Source: a virus. From it: a DNA stretch of 45,773 bases. The position numbers and the translations under genes were made by a program. This document shows positions 7,563 through 14,681 of this stretch, piece by piece. The notes beneath the pieces were generated by a model that saw only the letters and a list, made by a program, of their open reading frames with translations, was not told the origin of the DNA and did no database searches. The first letter of the stretch is position 1. Each line of letters begins with the position of its first letter. The stretch is taken from the IMG/VR virus record IMGVR_UViG_3300047356_001191, positions 1 to 45,773 of that record, one strand, 5' to 3'.

Positions 7563-9350
7563 TTAAAAGGGTAACTTTGCTCCTATCATAAACGAATTCA
7601 TAATTGGAACAAACTCATTACTACTATAAATTATCGTCCATCCTGCATTGAACGAAAATGATTTTGTTAATTGTATTGTGAAGGAATTTGCAAGGATTCC
7701 TATAAAATCTTTTGATGTTGATGAGAATGCATCAAACCCATCAATTTTTTGTGTATATGATATTGGGTTTTGTGCACCTATTATTGCTGGTGTGTACATG
7801 ATTCTATCATTTACTTTTACCATATTTGTGTAAAGTACATTATATCCACCTGAACCCATCTTTGGCATTGTATTTCCTAATGCATCTTTACCAAACATAA
7901 ATGAGTAGTTTAATCCTACACCAACTGTTCCCCACTTACCCAATGGTTTCATTCTACTGAGAGATAATGTTGTTGAATTCATAGAGAAGTTTCTCATATA
8001 AGTTAGATTTACTCCATCTACCCAAGTTACTTGGTAGTTATCATTCAAACTAACTTTACTTCTACCCACAGTTAAACCAACTTGTTTTAGATTATCATAA
8101 ACCATTAAGTTTGCTGTATTTGTTATATCACCATATATTGATGATTGAGATGCACCAATGTTAAGAACTGTATTGTAATCCAATGTTAGTGCTTGTTGTT
8201 GCATTAAATCTGCCTTTAATACGATTGGCATGAATCGTTTTTCTTTTTTCTCTTCCTCTTCTTCCTCTTCTTCAGAATCCTCATCAGATTCTTCTTCCTC
8301 TTCTTCATCTTCTTCTTTTTCTTCTTCCTCCTCTTCATCCTTTTCTTCTTCATCTTCTTCTTTTTCTTCTTCCTCTTTCTCTTCTTCTTTTTCCTCCTCA
8401 TCAGATTCTTCTTTTTCATCAGAATCTTCATCACTATCATCATCCCCATCAGAGTCATCATCCCCATCAGAGTCATCATCTCCATCTGAATCATCTCCAT
8501 CCGAATCATCATCTCCATCTCCATCGCCATCACCATCGGAATCACCATCACCATCACCATCACCATCTCCATCGGAATCACCATCACCATCTCCACCAGA
8601 GTCATCATCACCTCCACTATCGGAGTCACCATCTCCATCTCCACCACTATCATCACCACCATCATCACCGCCAGAACCATCTCCATCTCCATCTCCGCCG
8701 GAATCACCTCCACTATCATCACCACCGGAATCACCACCGGAATCACCTCCACTATCTCCACCAGAGTCTCCTCCACTATCACCACCGGAATCACCTCCAG
8801 AGTCTCCTCCACTATCAGAACCACTTCCTCCACTATCAGAACCACTTCCTCCACTATCAGAACCACTTCCTCCACTATCAGAACCACTTCCACTTCCATC
8901 GGAGCCTCCACTTGAACCACTTCCACTCGAATCAGAGCCACTTCCACTTGAGCCCGATGAACCACTACTTCCACTACTTCCACTTGAGGATGAGCCACTC
9001 GAACCACTTGTGTTCGTATTATTTGTAGCATTTGATGTATTGTTGGTTGCGTTATTGGCCGTATTCTGAGCGTTGGTTGCGTTTGTTTGAGCTGAAGAAC
9101 ATGGGGAAAGAGCTGCCCACCATGCGTATTTTTGAACTAACCATTGTTGTAGTTCACCATTAAGATATTGTTGGTAGGTGAATAATTTTGCCTCATTGTA
9201 GAATGCAACTATAGCAGAGCCTGTTGCGAAGTTGGCAGTAACCACCTGTACTTCACCAGTACATCTATCTACAAATGTCTGTGTGAAAGTTTGTGAATAA
9301 CTAAATTGAGTTAAACACAGAAATAAAAGTATCGATAGTAGTTTTTTCAT
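7563..9350 (-). CDS. Exported outer-membrane barrel-like protein with giant acidic Ser/Asp/Gly/Glu tract, 595 aa
   Basis: Signal peptide MKKLLSILLFLCLTQFSYS. Residues 20-90 form a compact domain with two Cys (DRCTGEVQ ... AALSPC). Residues ~90-110 are Asn/Thr-rich, ~107-300 are Gly/Ser/Asp repeats, ~300-371 are nearly pure Glu/Lys/Asp. From ~373 to 595 there are amphipathic strands ending in a terminal Phe (MIGAKLPF), the usual outer-membrane barrel assembly signal. So a folded N-terminal head, a long disordered polyanionic, probably calcium-binding, linker and a membrane barrel. It overlaps nothing, starts three bases after the CsgG-like gene, and has no Shine-Dalgarno, so it is likely coupled to CsgG translation. 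Function unknown; substrate or partner of the CsgG-like pore is plausible. Confidence 0.7.
   Translation of the reverse strand: MKKLLSILLFLCLTQFSYSQTFTQTFVDRCTGEVQVVTANFATGSAIVAFYNEAKLFTYQQYLNGELQQWLVQKYAWWAALSPCSSAQTNATNAQNTANNATNNTSNATNNTNTSGSSGSSSSGSSGSSGSSGSSGSGSDSSGSGSSGGSDGSGSGSDSGGSGSDSGGSGSDSGGSGSDSGGDSGGDSGGDSGGDSGGDSGGDSGGDSGGDDSGGDSGGDGDGDGSGGDDGGDDSGGDGDGDSDSGGDDDSGGDGDGDSDGDGDGDGDGDSDGDGDGDGDDDSDGDDSDGDDDSDGDDDSDGDDDSDEDSDEKEESDEEEKEEEKEEEEKEEDEEEKDEEEEEEKEEDEEEEEESDEDSEEEEEEEEKKEKRFMPIVLKADLMQQQALTLDYNTVLNIGASQSSIYGDITNTANLMVYDNLKQVGLTVGRSKVSLNDNYQVTWVDGVNLTYMRNFSMNSTTLSLSRMKPLGKWGTVGVGLNYSFMFGKDALGNTMPKMGSGGYNVLYTNMVKVNDRIMYTPAIIGAQNPISYTQKIDGFDAFSSTSKDFIGILANSFTIQLTKSFSFNAGWTIIYSSNEFVPIMNSFMIGAKLPF
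8806..8889 (-). repeat. Four perfect 21-base tandem repeats within the acidic tract
   Basis: The plus-strand unit cctccactatcagaaccactt repeats exactly at 8806-8826, 8827-8847, 8848-8868 and 8869-8889. It encodes a seven-residue Ser/Gly/Asp repeat. The units are whole codons, so gain or loss of a copy keeps the frame. Less regular Asp/Gly/Ser repeats continue on the low-coordinate side to about 8430. Confidence 0.9.
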
Positions 9351-9353
9351 CCA

Positions 9354-10076
9354 TTAGTTTTCAAATATACCTTTTCTTATCATTCTTGCTACTATCCTTG
9401 CTGAAGCGGTTTCCAATGCTTTTCTGGTAGTTACCCCAATTGCTGATTGTCTGAAGTTTATTTCCTCCAAATCTAAACCCAACAAACCTTCTTGTGTTTT
9501 AACGGTATTAGCCTCACCGAGACCTGAACCTACAAAGTAAGTACCATTTGTTGCATTAGTAAACCTAACTTGTAATCCCAAACGAGTTGTTTGTGTTTGT
9601 TTAGAACCATCTTTAAGTGATAAAACCTCATCCTCTGAAACAGAGAAATCATATATTTCAATTGTAACAAAATATTCTGCTAACTTGATTTTACCTAATC
9701 CATAAACTTGGTTTTCTGAAACACCTTTTCTTGATGCAACCCATTGTGATTTCATTCTATCTTTAATCTCTGATTTTTCTTCTACGAACTCGAATCTGTT
9801 TGTCCAGTCCAAGTACTCAATTACCATATTGGTAACTCCCAATCCAACTCTAGCATCTTTTAAATCTGGCCACATTTCGTAAACCACATCAGATGCAGAG
9901 ATGTTTATTAAGGCAATAGGAATCATATCACCCCAATAATCTGAAACATCATCGATAGATTTTCTTTTTTCAAATTCAGCTTGGTAAGTTTCTGATTTTA
10001 TCTTACCAACAGTTTGTGCAAAAGTGGTTTGTGTAAAAAATACACATACCAATAATAAAAAAAGTTTATTCATCAT
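9354..10076 (-). CDS. CsgG-like outer-membrane secretion pore, 240 aa
   Basis: Resembles CsgG, the curli (type VIII) secretion pore. It has a signal peptide ending near TTFAQ. The core VGLGVTNMVIEYLDWTNRFE ... FEFVEEKS matches the CsgG/TolB-like fold. The strand-rich GLGKIKLAEYFVTIEIYDF and TTRLGLQVRFTNATNGTYF segments, then a C-terminal helix ending ARMIRKGIFEN, line up with the end of E. coli CsgG (INDGIDRGLWDL). It lacks the lipobox Cys of the classical protein, so it is not lipid-anchored, and is slightly short (240 versus about 277). No CsgA/B curlin repeats are found nearby. CsgG forms an oligomeric outer-membrane channel; the exported proteins of this cluster are candidate substrates. 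Confidence 0.78.
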   Translation of the reverse strand: MMNKLFLLLVCVFFTQTTFAQTVGKIKSETYQAEFEKRKSIDDVSDYWGDMIPIALINISASDVVYEMWPDLKDARVGLGVTNMVIEYLDWTNRFEFVEEKSEIKDRMKSQWVASRKGVSENQVYGLGKIKLAEYFVTIEIYDFSVSEDEVLSLKDGSKQTQTTRLGLQVRFTNATNGTYFVGSGLGEANTVKTQEGLLGLDLEEINFRQSAIGVTTRKALETASARIVARMIRKGIFEN

Positions 10077-10173
10077 CTTTTTTCATATGTTTTGTAAGTT
10101 CAGGATAAAGTTGAAGGAATACTCCATCAATTTTATCAATCACTTTGATTAATAATTCTTTTAAGTTTTTCAT
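10066..10173 (-). CDS. Small charged peptide, 35 aa
   Basis: Reads MKNLKELLIKVIDKIDGVFL, then QLYPELTKHMKKDDE; amphipathic helical, soluble. It starts three bases after the stop of the 30-residue membrane peptide and overlaps the start of the CsgG-like gene by 11 bases. This tight nesting suggests a real, translationally coupled small gene that helps initiate CsgG. Function unknown. Confidence 0.45.
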   Translation of the reverse strand: MKNLKELLIKVIDKIDGVFLQLYPELTKHMKKDDE

Positions 10174-10175
10174 AT

Positions 10176-10268
10176 CTAATGTATTACCATTATAAAAATA
10201 CCAAATAGGATACAACTGAATATAATCCCATACCAGCATTTATCAACGGCATCTAATAATTCTTTCAT
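10176..10268 (-). CDS. Single-span membrane peptide, 30 aa
   Basis: Reads MKELLDAVDKCWYGIIFSCI, then LFGIFIMVIH; one hydrophobic span at the C-terminal end with two Cys. It lies in the tight series between the 66-residue membrane protein (stop at 10271) and the 35-residue peptide (start at 10173), with gaps of two bases. Likely an inner-membrane peptide; possible holin or holin regulator in a lysis-type group. Confidence 0.45.
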   Translation of the reverse strand: MKELLDAVDKCWYGIIFSCILFGIFIMVIH

Positions 10269-10270
10269 TT

Positions 10271-10471
10271 TTAGTTTCCAAGTGTGTCAAAAATACCAAA
10301 AGTGGCGTTATCAACTGCTGATGGGTTCATTATTATATGACTAATGATAGCAACCATTCCGACTGCCCACATTATCAGTAAACCACCTACCCAAGCTTTT
10401 AAAATAACATCCACGATTTTGTTTTCGTGCATCTCGTCTGTAAAAATGTCTAATAAAACTTTTGTGTTCAT
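10271..10471 (-). CDS. Small membrane protein, 66 aa
   Basis: I place the start at the ATG 10469-10471 (MNTKVLLDIF). The open frame continues upstream into the preceding gene with an in-frame ATG at 10538-10540, but that start would overlap the 79-residue gene by 41 bases. A purine-rich GGAGAG (10483-10488) lies upstream of the chosen ATG. It has one strong hydrophobic span (about residues 26-46, ILKAWVGGLLIMWAVGMVAI) after an amphipathic N-terminus. Possible holin-like protein; no family recognised. Confidence 0.55.
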   Translation of the reverse strand: MNTKVLLDIFTDEMHENKIVDVILKAWVGGLLIMWAVGMVAIISHIIMNPSAVDNATFGIFDTLGN

Positions 10472-10499
10472 AATTTTGTAATCTCTCCAATTTATTAAA

Positions 10500-10739
10500 T
10501 TAATGTGTGTCCTTAATATGTTTAGGTAATCTCCATCCATGAACTCTCATTTGCCATGAATACCAAATACCAAATCCAAAAAATGATACTATCCAACCAC
10601 CTGCTAATAACTCAGCAGTTGTATCATGAATTTGCATTCTATCACCTAAAATTAAGAAGTAAGCGTTAAGATAAACAATACCAAGTATAAATCCGATACC
10701 TTGTCCATTTTCTTTCCACCATTTATTAAAACCTTTCAT
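10500..10739 (-). CDS. Two-span membrane protein, possible holin, 79 aa
   Basis: Two hydrophobic segments (about 12-31, GIGFILGIVYLNAYFLILG, and 44-62, LLAGGWIVSFFGFGIWYSW) with short polar ends and a basic C-terminus (WRLPKHIKDTH). Size and topology fit a class II holin, but also many small phage membrane proteins. An AAGGA sequence lies seven bases before ATG. It is part of a run of five tiny proteins between a lipoprotein gene and the CsgG-like gene. Confidence 0.55.
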   Translation of the reverse strand: MKGFNKWWKENGQGIGFILGIVYLNAYFLILGDRMQIHDTTAELLAGGWIVSFFGFGIWYSWQMRVHGWRLPKHIKDTH

Positions 10740-10758
10740 AGTTTTTCCTTTCGTTTAG

Positions 10759-11058
10759 TTACCAATCAATTTCTTCTTCTTTTTCTTTTTTCTCTTTAAC
10801 AGGAACTTCTTTTATTATAGTTTTAGTTTCTGTTTTTTGTTCGGGTATGTTTACTACAATTGTAGGTCCTTCTACATTTACTGATTGATTGTTTTCTTGT
10901 ACAACCTCAGTTTGTGGTTCTGAATCATCTTCTATTCCCACAAATGATTTTACCTCATCTATAAAAACACCACCCAAAGTAGTTAGTATAATACCAACAC
11001 CTGCAATAATTTGATTCTTTAATTGTGAAAAGAATCCTTCTTTTTTTTCTTCACTCAT
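10759..11058 (-). CDS. Membrane protein with acidic tail, 99 aa
   Basis: Starts MSEEKKEGFFSQLKNQI, then one hydrophobic span (about 16-33, IIAGVGIILTTLGGVF). A polar tail of ~60 residues alternates Val/Thr with Glu/Lys (VVQENNQSVN, TKTIIKEVPV) and ends in an acidic EEEIDW. The tail resembles the stalk of the 178-residue protein at 7017-7553. Strong Shine-Dalgarno AGGAG at 11064-11068, five bases before ATG. Possible inner-membrane part of an envelope-spanning assembly or a lysis protein; unproven. Confidence 0.55.
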   Translation of the reverse strand: MSEEKKEGFFSQLKNQIIAGVGIILTTLGGVFIDEVKSFVGIEDDSEPQTEVVQENNQSVNVEGPTIVVNIPEQKTETKTIIKEVPVKEKKEKEEEIDW

Positions 11059-11067
11059 AATTTCTCC

Positions 11068-11445
11068 TTATTCTACTACGAATGATTCACTACCTAAAAT
11101 GTTGTGAAATTCGTCTGTTAATTGTATCATATATCCACTCTTTTCTAAAGAAGCAACATAAACCTTAAGGATGTTATCACCCTCTCCAGCCTCAATCATT
11201 TCTTGAGAAATTAGGTCGTTATTCAAACCATGTCTGATTTTTATTCTGTACTTCCCATCTAAAGGTAATTTTACATTCATTGAAACTCTTTCAGAAACAA
11301 TTGTGTTTTCTAATTTAATTCCAATTAAATCTTTAATTACTAAAGATTCTGGTACTTCTTGGTTGGGATAAAGAGTTACTAAATCTTCATCTCTCATACA
11401 ACCAACTAAAGCGAATAAACTAAGTATTATTAATATTTTTTTCAT
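11068..11445 (-). CDS. Surface-type lipoprotein, 125 aa (partner of the 555-residue protein)
   Basis: Lipoprotein signal peptide MKKILIILSLFALVGC with lipidated Cys16, followed by MRDED, an acidic signal close to the Bacteroidetes lipoprotein export motif, so surface exposure is likely. The body is one small beta-sandwich (MNVKLPLDGKYRIKIRHGL ... SESFVVE) and aligns in outline with the 112-residue lipoprotein at 4051-4389. It follows the 555-residue dockerin-like protein with its Shine-Dalgarno (AGGAG, 11452-11456) overlapping that gene's stop codon, so the two are made together. Probable outer-leaflet anchor or chaperone for the secreted partner. Confidence 0.68.
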   Translation of the reverse strand: MKKILIILSLFALVGCMRDEDLVTLYPNQEVPESLVIKDLIGIKLENTIVSERVSMNVKLPLDGKYRIKIRHGLNNDLISQEMIEAGEGDNILKVYVASLEKSGYMIQLTDEFHNILGSESFVVE

Positions 11446-11454
11446 TTTTTTCTC

Positions 11455-13122
11455 CTATTGTATGTTAAATTTAATTTGTGTTCCGTCTGCCTTTACACCT
11501 TCTTTTACTCTAAAAGAAATTAAACCCGATGTATTCTCTAAAGTTTCTAAGGGTGTAAAAATAAGTTTATATGGTGTTCCTTGTTTCACAGTTGCATCGA
11601 AGTTTTGGTCAAATGAACCAACTCTTACTTTACCTGCCTCAACTATATTTGAGAAGTTGGTCATTGTATTACCAGTATCAAATACTACATTTGCAAGTTC
11701 GATTACATTGGGGTCATACACAATATTAAATTGTGAACCTACCATTCCAGCAACTTCTGATTTAATTTCAAATACTACTAAACCATCTTCGTTTATTGAA
11801 GATACTAAATCAATATTTGCAGTTTCTGTTTGTGAGTATTTAGCACCAAACGCCATTGAACTTCTTGCCTGTGATGTAGAAGTACTTGATTTAGCACCTC
11901 CCGATACTGATGGTTCATATGAATGTGAGAAGTTAACATCACCTTTTAAACCATGTGATACATTGATAGTTTTTGAACTCTGGTCTGAATCAGTTGGTGT
12001 AAATGAGTTAGCGAATGTTACTGTATTATTTGAATAATCTCCATAAGTTTCCTTGATACCACTTAATTCATATACTGAACCTTTCTTAGAGATTCTGTTT
12101 GAGTTACCACTTGTAACACCTTGTAAGTGTGCAAGTATTTCATATGAATCTTGGAAATCTACTCCATCACTATCACCAACAACATCAGCGATAATATCTT
12201 GTATGTAGTAATCAAATGTAGTTGAACCACCACTTGGACCAGAACCTGCTCCAATTGCTTCAGCGAATACTAATGCTAAATCCGCAACAGTTACAACTCC
12301 ATCTAAATAATCTTTTGAATTATCGATTGAAACTGATACATTATAAGTTACATCATTTTCTAAAGCTCCTTGTGATACAACTGCCTGTCCACCAGAATCA
12401 AAGTTACCAGTTGTTACAACATCTCCAGCTGAATTTTTTATTTCATATGAATAATCTGTACCATCAGAAATATTATCATCTAAAGCTTTTGAAGAAAGGT
12501 TAAGAGTAACACTACCTGCATTACCACCTTCTAATCCATTTAAATCGATATCTGATGTTGGTCTACCTACTTGTATTTGTGTTCCATCTGATTCTTTATA
12601 GTTTGCCCAATTCACTTTTAAGATGTTATCCCATGAACTATAATTTGTACCGAATTTATCTTTGATGATAAATCTGTAAACTATAATCTGGTCACCATCT
12701 GTATATGCTGATGAAGTTTGAACAGTTAATCTTTCAATACTCCAATCTGCTGAAGTTGAGTAAGAGTTATTTCCTGCTTCATCTTTCCACCAAATATACT
12801 GAGCATCCATATCTGATTCAGATGTATTTGATTTAGGATTAAACTTATATCCACTCCAATTGTTTCTTGCTTTAGAAGCACCACTTGGAGTTTTCCAAGA
12901 TATATCATGGTAACTCATAAGTTTGTTGTTGTATTCAAAATCGAATTGGAGTAAGGTTGCACCTGCTCCATCTTTTTTCGTGTACTTAAACTCCACAGAT
13001 AAGGTATCACCTACTTGTGTTACTGTATTTACTGCTCCATAGTTTATCTCGGAGGGGTCATTCTGACCAGATACAGATAGTGTAAAAAGTACACCAATTA
13101 ATAATAGTAAAATTTTTTTCAT
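11455..13122 (-). CDS. Secreted dockerin/cohesin-like protein, 555 aa
   Basis: Signal peptide MKKILLLLIGVLFTLSVSG. A cohesin-like N-terminal domain (about 30-175, GDTLSVEFKYTKKDGAGATL) is followed by an immunoglobulin-like stretch (195-270). Then come dockerin-like half EF-hands at 273-288 (GVVTVADLALVFAEA) and 309-334 (ADVVGDSDGVDFQDSYEIL), GDVNFSHS near 393, and a C-terminal cohesin-like domain (425-555, VGSQFNIVYDPNVIELANV). The last ~280 residues are clearly homologous to the 875-residue protein, which also has PA14. It carries both halves of a cohesin-dockerin type interaction, so head-to-tail assembly into fibres is a fair hypothesis. A Shine-Dalgarno AAGGAC precedes the start. Confidence 0.7.
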   Translation of the reverse strand: MKKILLLLIGVLFTLSVSGQNDPSEINYGAVNTVTQVGDTLSVEFKYTKKDGAGATLLQFDFEYNNKLMSYHDISWKTPSGASKARNNWSGYKFNPKSNTSESDMDAQYIWWKDEAGNNSYSTSADWSIERLTVQTSSAYTDGDQIIVYRFIIKDKFGTNYSSWDNILKVNWANYKESDGTQIQVGRPTSDIDLNGLEGGNAGSVTLNLSSKALDDNISDGTDYSYEIKNSAGDVVTTGNFDSGGQAVVSQGALENDVTYNVSVSIDNSKDYLDGVVTVADLALVFAEAIGAGSGPSGGSTTFDYYIQDIIADVVGDSDGVDFQDSYEILAHLQGVTSGNSNRISKKGSVYELSGIKETYGDYSNNTVTFANSFTPTDSDQSSKTINVSHGLKGDVNFSHSYEPSVSGGAKSSTSTSQARSSMAFGAKYSQTETANIDLVSSINEDGLVVFEIKSEVAGMVGSQFNIVYDPNVIELANVVFDTGNTMTNFSNIVEAGKVRVGSFDQNFDATVKQGTPYKLIFTPLETLENTSGLISFRVKEGVKADGTQIKFNIQ

Positions 13123-13631
13123 AATAAGTCCTTTATAATTTGTTCACACAGTTTCTTCAACGCTATGCTCGCCGTTTGTTGATTAAATGTTCCATCTTCT
13201 GCAACCACAAGTGTAGAGGTAGAAATCGTTTTACTCGTTCCTTTTTGAGTAGTACGTTTTTTAACCTTCCCATTGACTTCAAGTTCACCAATCGCAATAA
13301 TTTGAGTTAGTGACACATCTTTGTGAAACACCGCAACCGATGTTCCGATATTCTTTATATCAAAAAAGACCAATCTAACATTCACTTGTGTGGATGCTTG
13401 GTCTGATAAATCATAATCTAAATCTAAGAGGAGTTCTTCGAGAATGTTTCGTACACCGATAGTTAGGTTTCGGTTACCTGCAAACTTTCCCATTCGGATT
13501 TCGTTGGTAACATCACCGACCTTAATGAGGTTTTGGTCGTTTTCATATATCTCTTTGTTAGAACCGCCTGGTAATAAAACTAAGATACACAAAACGAATA
13601 TTTTAAAAACATTGAGTGTAGCGTACTTCAA
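13119..13631 (-). CDS. Exported protein of the secretion cluster with TTG start, 170 aa
   Basis: The first codon is TTG (13629-13631), supported by a strong AGGAG (13638-13642) six bases upstream and by the signal-peptide-like N-terminus that follows (VFKIFVLCILVLLPGG). No in-frame ATG would keep this signal. The mature part is ~140 residues of alternating strands and helices (IKVGDVTNEIRMGKFAGNRN ... VNVRLVFFDI) and ends in a helix. It resembles small periplasmic proteins of the YajG/LptE/CsgG-fold type, but I cannot name the family. It is the first gene of the cluster and overlaps the next start by four bases (ATGA), so an assembly or chaperone role for the exported proteins is plausible. 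Confidence 0.58.
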   Translation of the reverse strand: MKYATLNVFKIFVLCILVLLPGGSNKEIYENDQNLIKVGDVTNEIRMGKFAGNRNLTIGVRNILEELLLDLDYDLSDQASTQVNVRLVFFDIKNIGTSVAVFHKDVSLTQIIAIGELEVNGKVKKRTTQKGTSKTISTSTLVVAEDGTFNQQTASIALKKLCEQIIKDLL

Positions 13632-13778
13632 AGTAATCTCCTATTTAATAGATTACCATAACTAAATTAAAAAAACTAATTGAATATAAACGCTTTGATT
13701 AAAACGATGTTGAAATAACGGTGGGATTTTATCCCTTTACTAAGAATAAATATAAGTATTAAATACTAAAGGGTATGT
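13632..13778 (-). promoter_or_regulatory. Control region of the secretion cluster
   Basis: 147 bases without a gene, between the glycan cluster and the secretion cluster. It holds an inverted repeat GGGAT-TTT-ATCCC (13721-13733) and a palindrome AGTATT-A-AATACT (13754-13766). TTATATTTATTC, a loose match to a -7 box, lies on the minus strand at about 13744-13755. The conserved TTCGTATATTT promoter is absent, so the cluster may be switched on by a different sigma factor or at a different time. No T-run follows the hairpin on the minus strand, so termination here is uncertain. Confidence 0.5.
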
Positions 13779-14681
13779 TTAGGAAAGATTTTTTAGCTCT
13801 TTTATCATGTTTTCTTGAGCTATCTTTTTAAATTCTTCTTTTCTATCAATCCTTCTTATCATAGTATCAGAATAACTTCTGTTTCGATATTTGAAGTTTT
13901 CACATACTACATAGTTTTTAAGCTTGAATTGGTATATAGAATTATTTTCGGAGTTATTAATAATATCAATAGCCCACATTAAGTAGGTATCATCAGGACC
14001 ATAATGTCCCATAGAAGTTGGTATTGGGATTCTATCTAAAAGTTTTTTTGATAAACAAGTAAACCACCCAGCCCCAAATTTTGTTTTAGGTTGTCCATTT
14101 ACACTATTCTGTACATTTTCTAACCCAACTTCGCCATGTTCACCACAATCATGAAATGGATTATTTACTTTACAATAATCAAGAGGTTTAGATAAAAAGG
14201 TTTCGTTTACCAAACAATCCCAAGTTGTATCCCAATACTTTACAATTTCAGGTGTGATAAAATATTTATCTGTGATTTTATTTGATTCAATTACATCAAT
14301 TGAGTTTTCCATATGAACCAATATCTTTTCATCAAAACAAATATCAGTATCTAACCAAATGAAATGAGTTGCATCTTTTACTTCGTTATGTGCATAAACT
14401 TTGTTAGAAAGTGCACCTAATATTTGAGGTCTTATTTGGAATGTAGATTTTGATGCCCAATCAGTAAGAGGTTTAAGTGTTTGTAATCTATTTAAAACAA
14501 ACTGTTTATCTACTGATGATGATTCCCAATGAATTAAATAATCATCTACTGGTACAGAAACATAGAATTCATAATTAGAACCATCAACATATTTAGATGC
14601 TTTGTTCAAATCAACTAAAACTCTCTCCAAATCATCCAATTCATTTGGCATACAAAAACAAGTAATTACTATTTTTTTCAT
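13779..14681 (-). CDS. GT-A-type glycosyltransferase-like protein, 300 aa
   Basis: Begins KKIVITCFCMPNELDDLERV, a GT-A-like first strand, and has the metal-binding DxD-type motif in IWLDTDICF (about residue 112). It also has GHYGPDDTYLMWA (about 230), a typical acceptor-side or catalytic acid motif in processive and polypeptide-type GT-A enzymes. It is cytoplasmic with no membrane segment. Last gene of the glycan cluster, overlapping the preceding gene by four bases. Sugar donor and acceptor cannot be assigned. Confidence 0.65.
   Translation of the reverse strand: MKKIVITCFCMPNELDDLERVLVDLNKASKYVDGSNYEFYVSVPVDDYLIHWESSSVDKQFVLNRLQTLKPLTDWASKSTFQIRPQILGALSNKVYAHNEVKDATHFIWLDTDICFDEKILVHMENSIDVIESNKITDKYFITPEIVKYWDTTWDCLVNETFLSKPLDYCKVNNPFHDCGEHGEVGLENVQNSVNGQPKTKFGAGWFTCLSKKLLDRIPIPTSMGHYGPDDTYLMWAIDIINNSENNSIYQFKLKNYVVCENFKYRNRSYSDTMIRRIDRKEEFKKIAQENMIKELKNLS

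Noticed and set aside
8806-8889. Repeat array as a CRISPR
   Set aside because: Units are directly adjacent with no spacers, are 21 bases, and are in-frame coding sequence.
8216-9069. Long open frames on both strands across the acidic-tract gene
   Set aside because: They are side products of the low-complexity repeats: Ser/Pro-only or Met/Val/Arg-only compositions with no gene-like sequence. The minus-strand frame that makes the signal peptide and the barrel is the real one.
10271-10540. 89-residue version of the small membrane protein
   Set aside because: Its start would lie 41 bases inside the 79-residue gene; the ATG at 10471 has a purine-rich site upstream and a normal spacing.
11462-12037. 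191-codon open frame on the plus strand
   Set aside because: It lies entirely opposite the 555-residue secreted protein, has no promoter or ribosome site, and no other plus-strand gene exists in the window.
13721-13733. GGGATTTTATCCC hairpin as a terminator of the glycan operon
   Set aside because: The stem is only five base pairs and no T-run follows on the minus strand, so I list it only as part of the control region.
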